Below, piece by piece: positions 16,062 to 24,939 of a stretch of 64,000 bases of DNA (position 1 is its first letter; every line of letters begins with the position of its first letter). Under the pieces are notes generated by a model. It ran no database searches. It saw nothing but the letters and a program-made list of their open reading frames with translations, and was not told the DNA's origin. Source of the DNA: Microtetraspora niveoalba. Its GTDB lineage: Bacteria; Actinomycetota; Actinomycetes; Streptosporangiales; Streptosporangiaceae. Made by a program: the position numbers and the translations under genes. The DNA is taken from contig NZ_BBYM01000008.1 of NCBI RefSeq assembly GCF_001570405.1, positions 62,001 to 126,000 on the forward strand, in the 5' to 3' direction.

Positions 16062-19000
16062 CAGCCCGCCTCCGGGGGCTGCTGCGGCGGGAGGAAGGCC
16101 GTCTGCATGAGGCGGTTGCCGTACTTTCTGTCCACGTGGTAGCCGCGGCCGGGCGGCAGCGGGTGCGCGCGCACGTTGCCGAAGAGGAAGCCCTCGTCCC
16201 GGTTGCCGGACAGCACGACCGCCGGGCTGGCCATGTCCTTGATCCGCTGGATGAGCGGGTCGAACATGGCGCGGCCGAGACCGCCCATCGCCCGGGACAT
16301 CACCAGGTGCAGGCCGATGTCGCGGGCCTGCGGCAGCAACTCGGCCAGGGGCAGCAGAGGGTTGGACGAGGTGGCGACCAGCTCGTAGTTGTCCACCACG
16401 ATGTAGAGGTCGGACCCGCGCCACCAGTTGCGCGCCCTGAGCTGCTCGGGCGTGAGGTCGGCGGGCGGCAGCCGTTTGTGCAGCGCGTTCCGCGCGTCGT
16501 TGATCAGCTCGGCCGCCGCCGGCCCGGACGCCGCGTAGCCGATGCGGTGGTCGGTCACGGCGCTGTCGAGCAGCGAACGCCGATAGTCGATGACGATCAT
16601 CATCGCCTCCTGCGGGGTGCGCCGGGCCACCAGGCTCTCGGTCACCAGCCGCAGCAGGTTGGTCTTGCCGCTCTCGGTGTCGCCGACCACGACGAAGTGC
16701 GGGTCGGTGTCGAAGTCGAGCATCACCGGCGAGAGCGTGTTCTCGTCGATGCCGATCGGGATCCGGAGACCGGTCTCCGCGATCGTGGGCAACGTCTCGG
16801 CGGGCAGCACGGACGGCAGCAGCCGTACGGCGGGGGCGGGCCGTCCCTTCCAGGCGTCCCGCACCGACTGGACGAGGGCGCGCACGCCGTCGGGCAGGTC
16901 GTCGGCGGTCTGGCCGCCGTCGATCCTGGGCAGCGCGGACAGGAAGTGCAGCCCGTCCCTGGTCAGGCCGCGCCCCGGCACGCCCTCGGGGACGGCCAGC
17001 GACTTCTTGCGGTTGATCTCGGACTCGTACGCGTCGCCCAGCTTGAGCTCGATGCGGGTGCCGAACAGGTCCCTGATGCCGGGCCGGAACTCCGACCACT
17101 TGTTGGTGGCGGCGACGACGTGGATGCCGTACCCGAGGCCGCGCGCGGCCAGATCGGTGATCACGGGTTCGAGCGAGTCGAAGTCCTGCCGGATGGTGAG
17201 CCAGCCGTCCACCACCAGGAAGACGTCTCCCCACCCGTCGCCCTGGAATCCGCCTTCGGCGAGCCGCCGCCGGTAGGCGGTGATCGAGTCGATGCCCTGC
17301 TCGGCGAACTCGCGTTCCCGCTGCTGCAGGAGCGTGGAGATCTCGGCCACCGTACGGCGGACCCGGTCGGCGTCGAGGCGGCTGGCCACGCCGCCGACGT
17401 GCGGCAGCCCGTCGAGCGAGGCGAGCGAGCCGCCGCCGAAGTCCAGCAGGTAGAACTGGACCTCGCGCGGGGTGTGGGTGAGGGCCATGCTGGTGACCAG
17501 CGTGCGCAGCACGGTGCTCTTGCCGCTCTGCGTGCCGCCCGCGACGCCGACGTGCCCGGCCGCGCCGGACAGGTCCAGCCAGAACGGGTCGCGGCGCTGC
17601 TCGAACGGCCGGTCGATGACGCCGATCACGGCGTGCAGCCGTCCGCGCCCCTGCCAGCCCGCCGTGGACAGCCCCAGCTCGGGGGTGACCGACAGCGGCG
17701 GGAGCAGGTGGGCGAGGCTGGGCGGGGCGCCGAGGGGCGGTAGCCAGATGCGGTGGGCGGCCGGCCCCTTGTCCTTCATCCTGGCCACCACGACGTCGAG
17801 CAGGCTGCTCTGCTGCCGCGGGGCCTCCGGCGCGTCGGCGTCGGCGGGCGCGTCGCCGTCCGGCTCCTCTCGCGGCTTCTCGGCCTCCGGGCCGGGTGTG
17901 TACGCCGGGCCGTACTCGACGACCCGGGGCGTCGGGGCGCTGCCGTCCGCCGCGACCGGCTGCCCGGCGCTCGCCTCGTACGCGCCGGAGACGTAGGCCG
18001 CCTTGAACCGGGTCATCCCGGTGGTGTCGAACTTCAGGTAGCCGTTGCCGGGGGCGGACGGCAGCTCGTAGGCGTCGGCCACCCCGAGCACGACCCGGCT
18101 CTCCATCGCGGAGAAGGTGCGCAGGCCGATCCGGTACGACAGGTGGGTGTCGAGGCCGCGCAGCCGCCCCTCTTCCAGGCGCTGGGAGGCGAGCAGCAGG
18201 TGCACGCCGAGCGACCGGCCGAGCCGCCCGATCATGACGAACAGGTCGATGAACTCGGGCTTGGCGGTGAGCAGCTCGCTGAACTCGTCGAGGACGACGA
18301 AGAGCGTGGGCAGCGGCGCGAGGTCGGCCCCCTGCTCCCTGGCCCGCTCGTAGTCGCGCAGCGAGGCGTAGTTGCCCGCCGCGCGCAGCAGCTCCTGGCG
18401 GCGCACCATCTCGCCGTGCAGGGCGTCGTGCATACGGTCGACGAGCGGCAGCTCGTCCTCCAGGTTGGTGATGACCGCGGAGACGTGGGAGAGGTCCTCC
18501 AGGCCGAGGAACGTGGCGCCGCCCTTGAAGTCGACGAGCACGAAGTTGAGGATCTCCGACGAGTGGGTGAGCGCCAGGCCGAGCACCAGGGTCCGCAGCA
18601 GCTCGCTCTTGCCGGATCCGGTGGCGCCGATCACCAGGCCGTGCGGCCCCATGCCGCCCTGGGCCGACTCCTTGATGTCCAGCTCGACCACGCGACCGTC
18701 CGCGCCGAGCCCGATCGGGACGCGGAGGCGGTTGCGCCCGGCCCGGGGCCGCCAGGTGACGGCGGGGTCGATGTGGGCGGCGTCGCCGACGCCGAGCAGG
18801 TCGGTGAGCGAGGTGTTCGCGGCGAGGACGTCCTGCGACTCCCTGCCCTTGGCCGTGGACGCGCGCAGCGGGGCGAGCTGCCTGGCCAGTCCCTCCGTCC
18901 TGAGGAAGTCGAGCCCGTCCGGGTCGCCGAGGCGGGTCCTGCTCTCCTTGCCCGCGTGATCCAGCTTGACCATGAAGAAGCCGTCCGGCCGCACGTCCAG

Positions 19001-20074
19001 CCGCAGCGTGCTCTGCTCCTCGACGGCGCCCGCCGAGGCGGACAGGTCGATCACCGTGACGCCCTGGATGGCGTCCGTCCCGAGCTGCGAGTCGATCGGC
19101 ACCCGCCCGCCGTCGATGATCAGGACGTGGTACGGCAGGGCGTCGGCGGCGCCGCCCGGCTTGAACCTGGCGCGCTCCTTCAGCTCGCCGCCGACGAGCC
19201 GGTCCAGATCGGCGAGGTTCTCGGTCATCAGCCGCACCTGGCCGGCGGCGTCGGTCTCCTCCGGGTGCAGCGCGTGGGGCAGCCACTTGACCCACTCCCA
19301 CTGGGCCATCCACTCCGGGCCCGCGCACACCATGATCCGCATGTCGTCGGGCGAGTGGAACACCGCCATCTGCGCGACCATGGCCCGGACCAGCTCGCGT
19401 ACGGCGACGGGGTCGCCGGTCAGCCGGATCCGCGCGAAGGAGTGCAGGGCGACGGCCACCGGGAGCTTCGACACGGTGGAGTGCGCCCGGACGAACCTGC
19501 GCAGCGCGCCCGCCGACAACGCGTCCAGGTCCTCGACCGGCTTGGAGTCCGGCGGGATGAGCTGGATCGCGAGCTTCTGCACACCCGTCCCGAGCCGTAC
19601 CGTGCCGAAGTCGTCGTCACGGGGCCGCCGCTCCCACAGGCGCGGGCCCATCGCCAGCCACCACAGCGAGTCCGGGGCGGGGCCGCTCCATTCGAGGGCC
19701 TCGCGCTGCTGCTTCGCGGCCCGCCGTACGCGCTTGCGCACCTGGGAGAGGTAGCGGAAGTAGTCGCGGCGCAGGCCGTTCATCCGGTTCTTGCGCTCGC
19801 CGGCCTGGCGGCCCATCTGCCCCACGCTCATGCCCACCATGGACAGGGCGAACAGGCCGCTCGACACGTACATGATCGGGTTGGAGTTGCCCCCGGCGGT
19901 GAACATCAGCCCCATGGCCGCGGCGCCCGCCAGCATCGGCAGGTAGGTGAGTACACCGCCGAGGCCCTGCGGCTGCACCTCCGGCACCTCCGGCGGGGGC
20001 TCCAGCAGGATCTCACCGCGCGGGGGTTTCGGGCTGGGGCGCCTCTCGGGACGGCGCACGATGACGATGCTCAC
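16061..20074 (-). CDS. eccC: EccC, T7SS motor ATPase
   Basis: A 1337-residue fused EccCa/EccCb. Two membrane helices (about 38-60 and 66-85) precede the DUF region and three FtsK/SpoIIIE-type ATPase domains. Their Walker A loops are GATGSGKS (about 482), GGTQSGKS (about 845) and GDTESGKT (about 1130); the first Walker B is FVVLDEFS. It is the hexameric membrane motor that recognises WXG100/EspC heterodimers and drives export. All three P-loops keep lysine, so all could bind ATP. GTG start with AGGAGG 9 bases upstream. It is divergent from eccD across 123 bp and is translationally coupled to a small ORF and the ADP-ribosyltransferase gene downstream. Confidence 0.96.
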   Translation of the reverse strand: MSIVIVRRPERRPSPKPPRGEILLEPPPEVPEVQPQGLGGVLTYLPMLAGAAAMGLMFTAGGNSNPIMYVSSGLFALSMVGMSVGQMGRQAGERKNRMNGLRRDYFRYLSQVRKRVRRAAKQQREALEWSGPAPDSLWWLAMGPRLWERRPRDDDFGTVRLGTGVQKLAIQLIPPDSKPVEDLDALSAGALRRFVRAHSTVSKLPVAVALHSFARIRLTGDPVAVRELVRAMVAQMAVFHSPDDMRIMVCAGPEWMAQWEWVKWLPHALHPEETDAAGQVRLMTENLADLDRLVGGELKERARFKPGGAADALPYHVLIIDGGRVPIDSQLGTDAIQGVTVIDLSASAGAVEEQSTLRLDVRPDGFFMVKLDHAGKESRTRLGDPDGLDFLRTEGLARQLAPLRASTAKGRESQDVLAANTSLTDLLGVGDAAHIDPAVTWRPRAGRNRLRVPIGLGADGRVVELDIKESAQGGMGPHGLVIGATGSGKSELLRTLVLGLALTHSSEILNFVLVDFKGGATFLGLEDLSHVSAVITNLEDELPLVDRMHDALHGEMVRRQELLRAAGNYASLRDYERAREQGADLAPLPTLFVVLDEFSELLTAKPEFIDLFVMIGRLGRSLGVHLLLASQRLEEGRLRGLDTHLSYRIGLRTFSAMESRVVLGVADAYELPSAPGNGYLKFDTTGMTRFKAAYVSGAYEASAGQPVAADGSAPTPRVVEYGPAYTPGPEAEKPREEPDGDAPADADAPEAPRQQSSLLDVVVARMKDKGPAAHRIWLPPLGAPPSLAHLLPPLSVTPELGLSTAGWQGRGRLHAVIGVIDRPFEQRRDPFWLDLSGAAGHVGVAGGTQSGKSTVLRTLVTSMALTHTPREVQFYLLDFGGGSLASLDGLPHVGGVASRLDADRVRRTVAEISTLLQQREREFAEQGIDSITAYRRRLAEGGFQGDGWGDVFLVVDGWLTIRQDFDSLEPVITDLAARGLGYGIHVVAATNKWSEFRPGIRDLFGTRIELKLGDAYESEINRKKSLAVPEGVPGRGLTRDGLHFLSALPRIDGGQTADDLPDGVRALVQSVRDAWKGRPAPAVRLLPSVLPAETLPTIAETGLRIPIGIDENTLSPVMLDFDTDPHFVVVGDTESGKTNLLRLVTESLVARRTPQEAMMIVIDYRRSLLDSAVTDHRIGYAASGPAAAELINDARNALHKRLPPADLTPEQLRARNWWRGSDLYIVVDNYELVATSSNPLLPLAELLPQARDIGLHLVMSRAMGGLGRAMFDPLIQRIKDMASPAVVLSGNRDEGFLFGNVRAHPLPPGRGYHVDRKYGNRLMQTAFLPPQQPPEAG

Positions 20075-20152
20075 CCTCGACGGCCTCCTGATCGTGTGGA
20101 TCTTTTTCTTACCAGATGCGGTTTACGTCCGAGTGGAGGAAAGTAAGCGCGC

Positions 20153-20158
20153 TATGTT
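20153..20158 (+). promoter_or_regulatory. -10-like hexamer upstream of eccD
   Basis: TATGTT lies 40 bp before the eccD GTG start, in the AT-richer centre of the 123-bp eccC/eccD divergent region. It fits TAnnnT. No convincing -35 box is seen at 16-18 bp, so this is a weak call. Confidence 0.3.
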
Positions 20159-20197
20159 CGCGTTGTTCGCTGTTCCGCACGCGGAGGGAGTACGGCA

Positions 20198-21634
20198 GTG
20201 ACATCCCTGGCCGCCCACGAGCCGATGCCGCAAGGGGCCCTGGCCGCGGCGGGCGCCCGGTTGCCGGCGCTCTGCCACGTCACGATCGTCGGCCCGCACA
20301 AGAGAGCCGACCTCGCTCTGCCGTCGGACATCCCGCTGCCGCACGTCATGCCCGGCCTGCTGCGCGCGCTCGGCGAGGTGGACGGAGAACACGCCGCCGC
20401 CCCCGGCTGGATCCTGCAGCGGCTCGGCGGCACCCCCTTCGACATCGGGCAGAGCCTCGGGGCGCTCGGCGTCCTCGACGGGGAGGTCCTCTATCTCCGC
20501 CCGCGCGAGCTCGTGCTGCCCCCGGCGATGTTTGACGACGTCGCCGACGTGGTCGCGACCGGCGTCAAGGAGGGCAGGCATCCCTGGAGCGGCAGGCACA
20601 CCCGCCTGCTCGGGGTGGGCGCCTCCTGCGCGCTCCTCGTCGCCGGGGCTCCCACGCTCGCGCTGTCCGGAGCCGCCCCGGGCGTGGTCGCCGTGGTCGC
20701 GGGCGTGCTCGCCCTCCTCCTGCTCGTAGCCGCCGCCTCCATGTCCCGGGCGCTCGGCCACGCCGGCGCGGGAGCCGCGCTCGGCTACGCGGCCCTGCCG
20801 TACGGGTTCCTGGCCGGGTTGCTCGCTCCGGCGGGGCCGTCCGGGCTCGCGGGGCTCGGCGCGCCGCACCTGCTCGCCGCGTTCGCCTGCACCGCGTTCG
20901 TCGCCGCGGTGGGCGGGGCCGCGGTGGCCGACGGCGTGCCCGGGTTCCTCGGCACCGCGATCGCGTCGATCGCCGGGACGGTGAGCGCCGCCGTCGTCAT
21001 GGTGTTCGATGTGCCGGCGGTGGGGGTCGCCGCGGTCGCCGTCTCGCTCCTGCTGGCGTGCAGCCCGTTCGTCCCGTCGTTGTCGTTCCGGCTCGCCCGG
21101 ATGCCGCTGCCCTCGATGCCCACCACGGCCGAGGAGCTGCGCGCGGACAACGAGCGGGTGGACAGCGCGTCCATCCTGGAGCGGACCGGCCAGGCGCAGC
21201 GCTACGCCACCGGGATCGTCGCGGGGATCGGCCTGTCCGTGCTCGCCGCCCAGGCGTTGCTCGTGTTCGACGAGGGGTGGATCGCGCCGGTGATGTCGCT
21301 GGCGCTCTCGCTGACCCTGATCCTGCGCACGCGGGTCTTCCACGGCGTCGCCCAGCGGCTCTGGCTGACGGTGCCCGCGCTGGCCGGGCTCGTCCTGCTC
21401 GTGCTCGCGCTGAGTGCGCGGGCCGACGGCGTCTGGTCGGTCGCGCTCGTGATCGGGCTCGTGTGGGCGGCGGCGATCCCGGCCGGTCTCGGCCTGTGGT
21501 TGCCGACCGGCCGCCCGTCGCCGTTCTGGGGACGGGCCGGGGACATCGTCGACGTCGTGCTGACCGCCGGCCTGTTCCCGCTCGCGCTGGGCGTGCTGGA
21601 GGTCTACGCCTGGATCCGCGGCCTGTCCGGCTGA
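20198..21634 (+). CDS. eccD: EccD, T7SS membrane channel component
   Basis: A 478-residue protein: an N-terminal ubiquitin-like domain (about 20-105, with CHVTIVGPHKRADLALP and LGVLDGEVLYLRP as in YukD/EccD), a linker, and eleven predicted membrane helices (from about 135 to the end). EccD dimers form much of the T7SS inner-membrane pore. GTG start at 20198 preceded by a GGAGGGAG run. It is alone on its strand; a block of 15-base tandem repeats begins 6 bases after its stop. Confidence 0.94.
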   Translation: MTSLAAHEPMPQGALAAAGARLPALCHVTIVGPHKRADLALPSDIPLPHVMPGLLRALGEVDGEHAAAPGWILQRLGGTPFDIGQSLGALGVLDGEVLYLRPRELVLPPAMFDDVADVVATGVKEGRHPWSGRHTRLLGVGASCALLVAGAPTLALSGAAPGVVAVVAGVLALLLLVAAASMSRALGHAGAGAALGYAALPYGFLAGLLAPAGPSGLAGLGAPHLLAAFACTAFVAAVGGAAVADGVPGFLGTAIASIAGTVSAAVVMVFDVPAVGVAAVAVSLLLACSPFVPSLSFRLARMPLPSMPTTAEELRADNERVDSASILERTGQAQRYATGIVAGIGLSVLAAQALLVFDEGWIAPVMSLALSLTLILRTRVFHGVAQRLWLTVPALAGLVLLVLALSARADGVWSVALVIGLVWAAAIPAGLGLWLPTGRPSPFWGRAGDIVDVVLTAGLFPLALGVLEVYAWIRGLSG

Positions 21635-21640
21635 CCCCGT

Positions 21641-21715
21641 CCGGGCTCACTGCGTACGGGCTCACTGCGTCCGGGCTCACTGCGTACGGGCTCACTGCGT
21701 ACGGGCTCACTGGCC
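21641..21715. repeat. 15-bp tandem repeat, about five copies
   Basis: The unit (C/A)CGGGCTCACTGCGT starts at 21641, 21656, 21671, 21686 and 21701, the last copy diverging after 11 bases. It fills the space between the convergent ends of eccD and the minus-strand gene at 21707-22444. Read on the minus strand in that gene's frame each unit contains TGA, so the gene ends in a ladder of five in-frame stops, the first being its real stop at 21707-21709. Confidence 0.9.
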
Positions 21716-22444
21716 GTAGGGCAGGGGCACGTCGCGCTTGGGGGCGATCCAGTCGAAGCCGGCGGTGGGCGGCGGCGTCCCCGGGGGGCCGGGCTTCTTG
21801 AAGGTCGGGGCGCGGTCCACGTCGATCGTCGCCTGCGTGAAGTCGATGGCGACGGCGCCGGTGGGCTCCACGTGCCCCATCTGGATCTCCTTGCGCCACA
21901 GGTAGCCGATGATGACCGCCGCGGCGCTGAGATAGGCGAGCAGGGCCTTGCCCCAGGCGGCGAGGATCTTGTCGGCCGCCTGCATGAGCGCGCGCAGGAA
22001 GAGCCGGGCCTGGGGGCCCGCCGGGGTGAAGGTCAGCGCCGCCGCGGAGATCGTCGTGGCGAGAAGCGTGACCGAGAACGCGAACACGGCCCAGCCGAAG
22101 TCGCGGAAGGTGGCCCCGATCTCGTCGAGCAGCCCGGCGGTGTCGGTGAGCGTGCCCCGCAGCACCTCCAGCTCCGACTGGAAGGTCACGGCGGCGTCCT
22201 CGAACACGGTGTGGTCGTCGGCGATCCAGGTCTCCCTCGACTCGGCCAGCATGAGCGCGATGAGCCGTTTGGGACCGCCGTCCAGCTCGCGGGCGAGCGC
22301 GAGCCAGTTGTTGGCCGCGTGGATGATCGCCTCGTCGTCGACCAGGAGGGTCTCCACCAACGTCAGCGCGAGCAGGCCGCCGCCCGCGAGGAGCTGCGCC
22401 CTCCTGAGGTTGGAGACCGCCTTGGGGGCCGCGTGCTTGCCCAT
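21707..22444 (-). CDS. T7SS-associated membrane protein of unknown function
   Basis: A 245-residue protein, basic at its N-terminus, with a first hydrophobic stretch (about 17-36), a long helical segment (60-105) and two strong membrane helices (about 117-138 and 160-182), then a soluble Pro-rich tail ending PLPYGQ. No family is recognised. The helical part before the membrane segments resembles WXG100-type bundles, as in the protein at 30326-31156, which has the same general layout. It follows the 22724-23086 gene on the same strand and lies between eccD and the YbaB/WXG100 cluster, so a role as T7SS substrate or scaffold is inferred from position. Confidence 0.6.
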   Translation of the reverse strand: MGKHAAPKAVSNLRRAQLLAGGGLLALTLVETLLVDDEAIIHAANNWLALARELDGGPKRLIALMLAESRETWIADDHTVFEDAAVTFQSELEVLRGTLTDTAGLLDEIGATFRDFGWAVFAFSVTLLATTISAAALTFTPAGPQARLFLRALMQAADKILAAWGKALLAYLSAAAVIIGYLWRKEIQMGHVEPTGAVAIDFTQATIDVDRAPTFKKPGPPGTPPPTAGFDWIAPKRDVPLPYGQ

Positions 22445-22612
22445 GTTCCGCCTTCCTTGCGTCTTTTGTGTCGATATCGGGTGTTCAATCCGGTTCTGCG
22501 GGAGGGTCCTCGCCCCAGGCGCCGGGGTTCCCAGAGCGGGAACGCGTCGGCCCTGATCCGGCCGGCGGCGGAGGCGGCCCTTCGCGCCCGTCCCCGGTAC
22601 GTAGGGAACGGT

Positions 22613-22730
22613 GCTCGGCGTGGCCCGATGGCGGGTGGCTGTCGGACACCCCGGCCCGGCCCACCGTCCCCCGCCGTATGTACGGGAGGCCGCTCGGCGG
22701 CGTGGCCCGGTGGCGGGCGGCCGTCAGACG
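22613..22730. repeat. Imperfect direct repeat of about 32 bp
   Basis: A segment beginning GCTCGGCGTGGCCCGATGG near 22614 recurs from about 22693 as GCTCGGCGGCGTGGCCCGG, followed in both by a GCGGG(T/C)GGC(T/C)GTC stretch. The second copy runs into the stop codon of the minus-strand gene at 22724, so the first copy looks like a duplicated and decayed gene end in the 279-bp spacer. Confidence 0.45.
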
Positions 22731-23086
22731 TACTTGACGGTGCTCGCGTCCTCGGCGTCGCGCCAGTTGGCGGCGGCGATGCCGAGCTGCTCCATCCATT
22801 TCCGGGCCGTGCCGATGGCGTCGTCCAGATGGCCGCGCGCCCTGACCACGGCGGCCTCGTACGTGGGCAGGATGATCGCGCTGCCCGAGACGCCGAGGTC
22901 CCAGGGGCCGAGGGCGGTCTCGTCCACCTGGCTCCTGCGCTTTTCGAACTGGGGGATGACGTCGTCGGCGAGCCGGTTCCGGAGCTTCTTGATGCCGTCC
23001 GAGGTGACGTACCGGTCCTGGTTGGAGTTCGACCCGCTGCCGGCCCGTCGGGGCGGTGCCGGCGGCGTGGGCGCGTTGGGAGACAT
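22724..23086 (-). CDS. WXG100-like small T7SS protein
   Basis: A 120-residue protein: a Pro/Asn-rich N-terminal 25 residues, then two helices joined by a turn containing GPWDLGVSG. The W-x-L-G is an imperfect W-x-G hairpin. YVTSD near residue 26 has the YxxxD pattern but at the wrong end for a canonical export signal. The ATG at 23084-23086 was chosen. It is divergent from a YbaB-like gene; their shared region holds overlapping inverted repeats. Partner or substrate role is inferred. Confidence 0.6.
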   Translation of the reverse strand: MSPNAPTPPAPPRRAGSGSNSNQDRYVTSDGIKKLRNRLADDVIPQFEKRRSQVDETALGPWDLGVSGSAIILPTYEAAVVRARGHLDDAIGTARKWMEQLGIAAANWRDAEDASTVKYV

Positions 23087-23097
23087 GTGATCTCCAT

Positions 23098-23115
23098 ATC
23101 ACCGTGATCGTCACG
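23098..23115. promoter_or_regulatory. Overlapping inverted repeats in a divergent promoter region
   Basis: ATCAC-C-GTGAT (23098-23108) overlaps CGTGA-TCG-TCACG (23103-23115). Both are perfect palindromic pairs lying 12-30 bp upstream of the minus-strand WXG100-like start, in the 168-bp gap before the plus-strand YbaB gene. They could be binding sites for one dimeric regulator controlling both directions. Confidence 0.35.
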
Positions 23116-23254
23116 ACGGCCACGGCGGCGGAAGCGTTCGCGCAGGTGGGAGGTGTTTGTTCATGCCGGGTTGGGGGCCCGGCTACCCCGGGCTGGCGGC
23201 TGGTTCACCGTTCGGTGATCGACTCGCGGGCGACACGATCACGAGGGGGCAGGG

Positions 23255-23758
23255 ATGTTCGACTTCGATCCCGCGGCGGTGCGTACGGAGGAGATCGACC
23301 GGATCTCCCGGGAGGCGGAACGCACCCTCCGCGATCTGACCGAGGCCCTGGGACGGCTGGGCGAGGTGACCGGGGAGGGAGAGGCCGCCGGCGGCATGAT
23401 CCGCGCCATCGTGGACGGCGAGGGCCGGATCAGGGACGTCCGGTTCGATCCCCGGGTGATGCGGCAGGACAGCGAGGGCCTGGCCGAGGCGGTGGTCAGC
23501 GCCGTACGGGCGGCGCAGGAGGACGCCCGGGAAAGGACCGCCGAGGTGCTCGGCCCGGCGCTGGAGGAGCCTCTGGGTGGCGCGTTCGCGGACGCGTCCG
23601 GCGATGGGAGGGAGTCCGGCGGCCCGGGCCGCCCCGCCGACCGGGCGCTGGACATCGACCGCGCGCGGCGGAGGCTGGAGGCGATCCAGGACTCCTTCCT
23701 CGACTCGATGGAGGGCCGGACGGCCCGCCTGGAGCGGTTCCGCCACGGCTCCGGCTGA
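23255..23758 (+). CDS. YbaB/EbfC-family protein (T7SS-associated)
   Basis: A 167-residue protein with the YbaB/EbfC layout: a helix (EEIDRISREAERTLRDL), the strand pair RAIVDGEGRIRDVRFDPRVMR, and a long helix (SEGLAEAVVSAVRAAQEDA), then a Gly-rich linker and a second helix. An AGGGGGCAGGG ribosome binding site precedes the ATG. It is one of three YbaB-like proteins in the island and lies two genes before the WXG100 pair. Confidence 0.78.
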   Translation: MFDFDPAAVRTEEIDRISREAERTLRDLTEALGRLGEVTGEGEAAGGMIRAIVDGEGRIRDVRFDPRVMRQDSEGLAEAVVSAVRAAQEDARERTAEVLGPALEEPLGGAFADASGDGRESGGPGRPADRALDIDRARRRLEAIQDSFLDSMEGRTARLERFRHGSG

Positions 23759-23970
23759 TCGCGTTCCGATTCGGGCGGCTCCCGCCGACCCCGGCGCTCT
23801 CCGGTTCCGGGTTCGGCCTGGTCGCTGGTGATTTCGCGCTACTCGGGGGACGTCGTATGACCGGAAAAGTCAGTGAAATCGAGGGGCGATGAGGTACGTT
23901 GCCCTCGAAATGCGGCCATATGTGATTTCTGGCACGCAGACGGCCGCCGGTACCGGAGATGGGGCGACGG

Positions 23971-24420
23971 ATGACGGGTTTCGGCGACTTCGCGAACATT
24001 GACATCGACCAGCTCATGCGGCGCGGCGATCAGCAGATCGAGCAGATGCGGCGGTTCGAGCAGGTCATGTCCGACCTGGTCGGCCGGGCGCAGGACGAGG
24101 ACCGCCTGGTCACCGTGGAGTACGCCGGCGACGGTCTGCGCGAGCTGGAGCTGCACCCCAAGGCGATGCGGCTCAGCTCGGGCGAGCTCGCCGAGAAGAT
24201 CAAGGAGACGATCAAAGCGGCGTCCGAGGACATGCAGCGGCAGGTGGAGGAGGCGTCCGAGCAGGTCTTCGGCAAGGAGGACAACCCGATGGGGCTTCTC
24301 AAGGACCCCGACGCGGTGATGGACAAGATCAAGGAAGCCGAGGGCCTCTACAACCAGACGTTCGACGATGTGATGGCCGACCTCGACCGCATCCGGCGGC
24401 GCCTCGAAGACAGCATGTGA
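23971..24420 (+). CDS. YbaB/EbfC-family protein (T7SS-associated)
   Basis: A 149-residue protein starting MTGFGDFANIDIDQLM. The core is RLVTVEYAGDGLRELELHPK flanked by long helices, followed by KDPDAVMDKIKEAEGLYN and a terminal helix. An ATG at 23959 is in frame, but GGAG abuts it directly; the ATG at 23971 has better spacing. YbaB-like proteins are nucleoid-associated in general; the T7SS copies may instead act as chaperones or scaffolds (speculative). A 159-bp AT-rich promoter region separates it from the WXG100 pair. Confidence 0.8.
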   Translation: MTGFGDFANIDIDQLMRRGDQQIEQMRRFEQVMSDLVGRAQDEDRLVTVEYAGDGLRELELHPKAMRLSSGELAEKIKETIKAASEDMQRQVEEASEQVFGKEDNPMGLLKDPDAVMDKIKEAEGLYNQTFDDVMADLDRIRRRLEDSM

Positions 24421-24423
24421 CCG

Positions 24424-24513
24424 AACATGTTGATCAAAGTTTACTCATCCGTAATGTACATGCATGTTATCTAGGCAGATCTTGAGGCATACGATGCGGT
24501 CTGGTGATATCCG
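24424..24513 (+). promoter_or_regulatory. AT-rich promoter region of the WXG100 operon with palindromes
   Basis: This stretch is unusually AT-rich for the window. It contains the palindromes AACATGTT (24424-24431) and ACATGCATGT (24458-24467), and a possible -35 TTGAGG (24482-24487) 17 bp before TGATAT (24505-24510). Bases 24491-24513 match 19 of 23 positions of a segment at 2293-2315: ACGATG, three bases, then TCTGGyGATATCyG. The start codon of the first WXG100 gene is 67 bp further on. Confidence 0.45.
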
Positions 24514-24579
24514 TACGACGCGTCCTTGATGCCGGGAGCATCCAGGGCCAGTCCGGCCACATGTCACGGAGGTGACGGA

Positions 24580-24906
24580 ATGTCGCAGTTCTTCGGTGCG
24601 AGCCCCGCCCAGATCAAGATCGCGTCCGGCCATGTCGTCGACACGGCCCAGTACATCGAGGGCCTTCGCGCGGGTGTCGAGACAACGGCGAACGGCCTGC
24701 TGGCCACGGGATGGATCGGCCCGGCGGCCGCGGTCTTCAGGCGGGCGATGACGGCCTGGGACGACAGCATGCGGGTGGTCCGGGAGGACCTCGAGTCGAT
24801 CGCGCAGACGATGGGCGTCAACGCCATCGTCTACGACGCCGCCGACCAGGACGTCCAGGCCGGCGTGGGCCGTGTCGAGTCGCTGATCAACGTCGACATC
24901 AAGTGA
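24580..24906 (+). CDS. WXG100 protein, first of tandem pair (EsxB-like)
   Basis: A 108-residue WXG100 protein: two helices joined by a turn with GWIGPAA (W-I-G). Near the C-terminus IVYDAADQDV carries YDAAD, a YxxxD export motif. The ATG at 24580 follows GGAGGT by 6 bases; an upstream in-frame ATG gives a non-conserved extension. With the next gene it forms the usual bicistronic pair whose products dimerise and are recognised by EccC. Which of the pair carries the signal matters; here both do. Confidence 0.88.
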   Translation: MSQFFGASPAQIKIASGHVVDTAQYIEGLRAGVETTANGLLATGWIGPAAAVFRRAMTAWDDSMRVVREDLESIAQTMGVNAIVYDAADQDVQAGVGRVESLINVDIK

Positions 24907-24939
24907 CCGAAAGCCGGTCAGGCAGGAACGGAGAGCGCT

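Noticed and set aside
15876-19328. A 1150-codon minus-strand frame overlapping eccC
   Set aside because: It is the shifted frame of eccC: Arg/Pro/Gly-rich product without domains. Only its last 61 codons (15876-16061) lie outside eccC and are listed separately.
21641-21715. Possible CRISPR array
   Set aside because: The 15-bp units follow each other directly without unique spacers; it is a simple tandem repeat.
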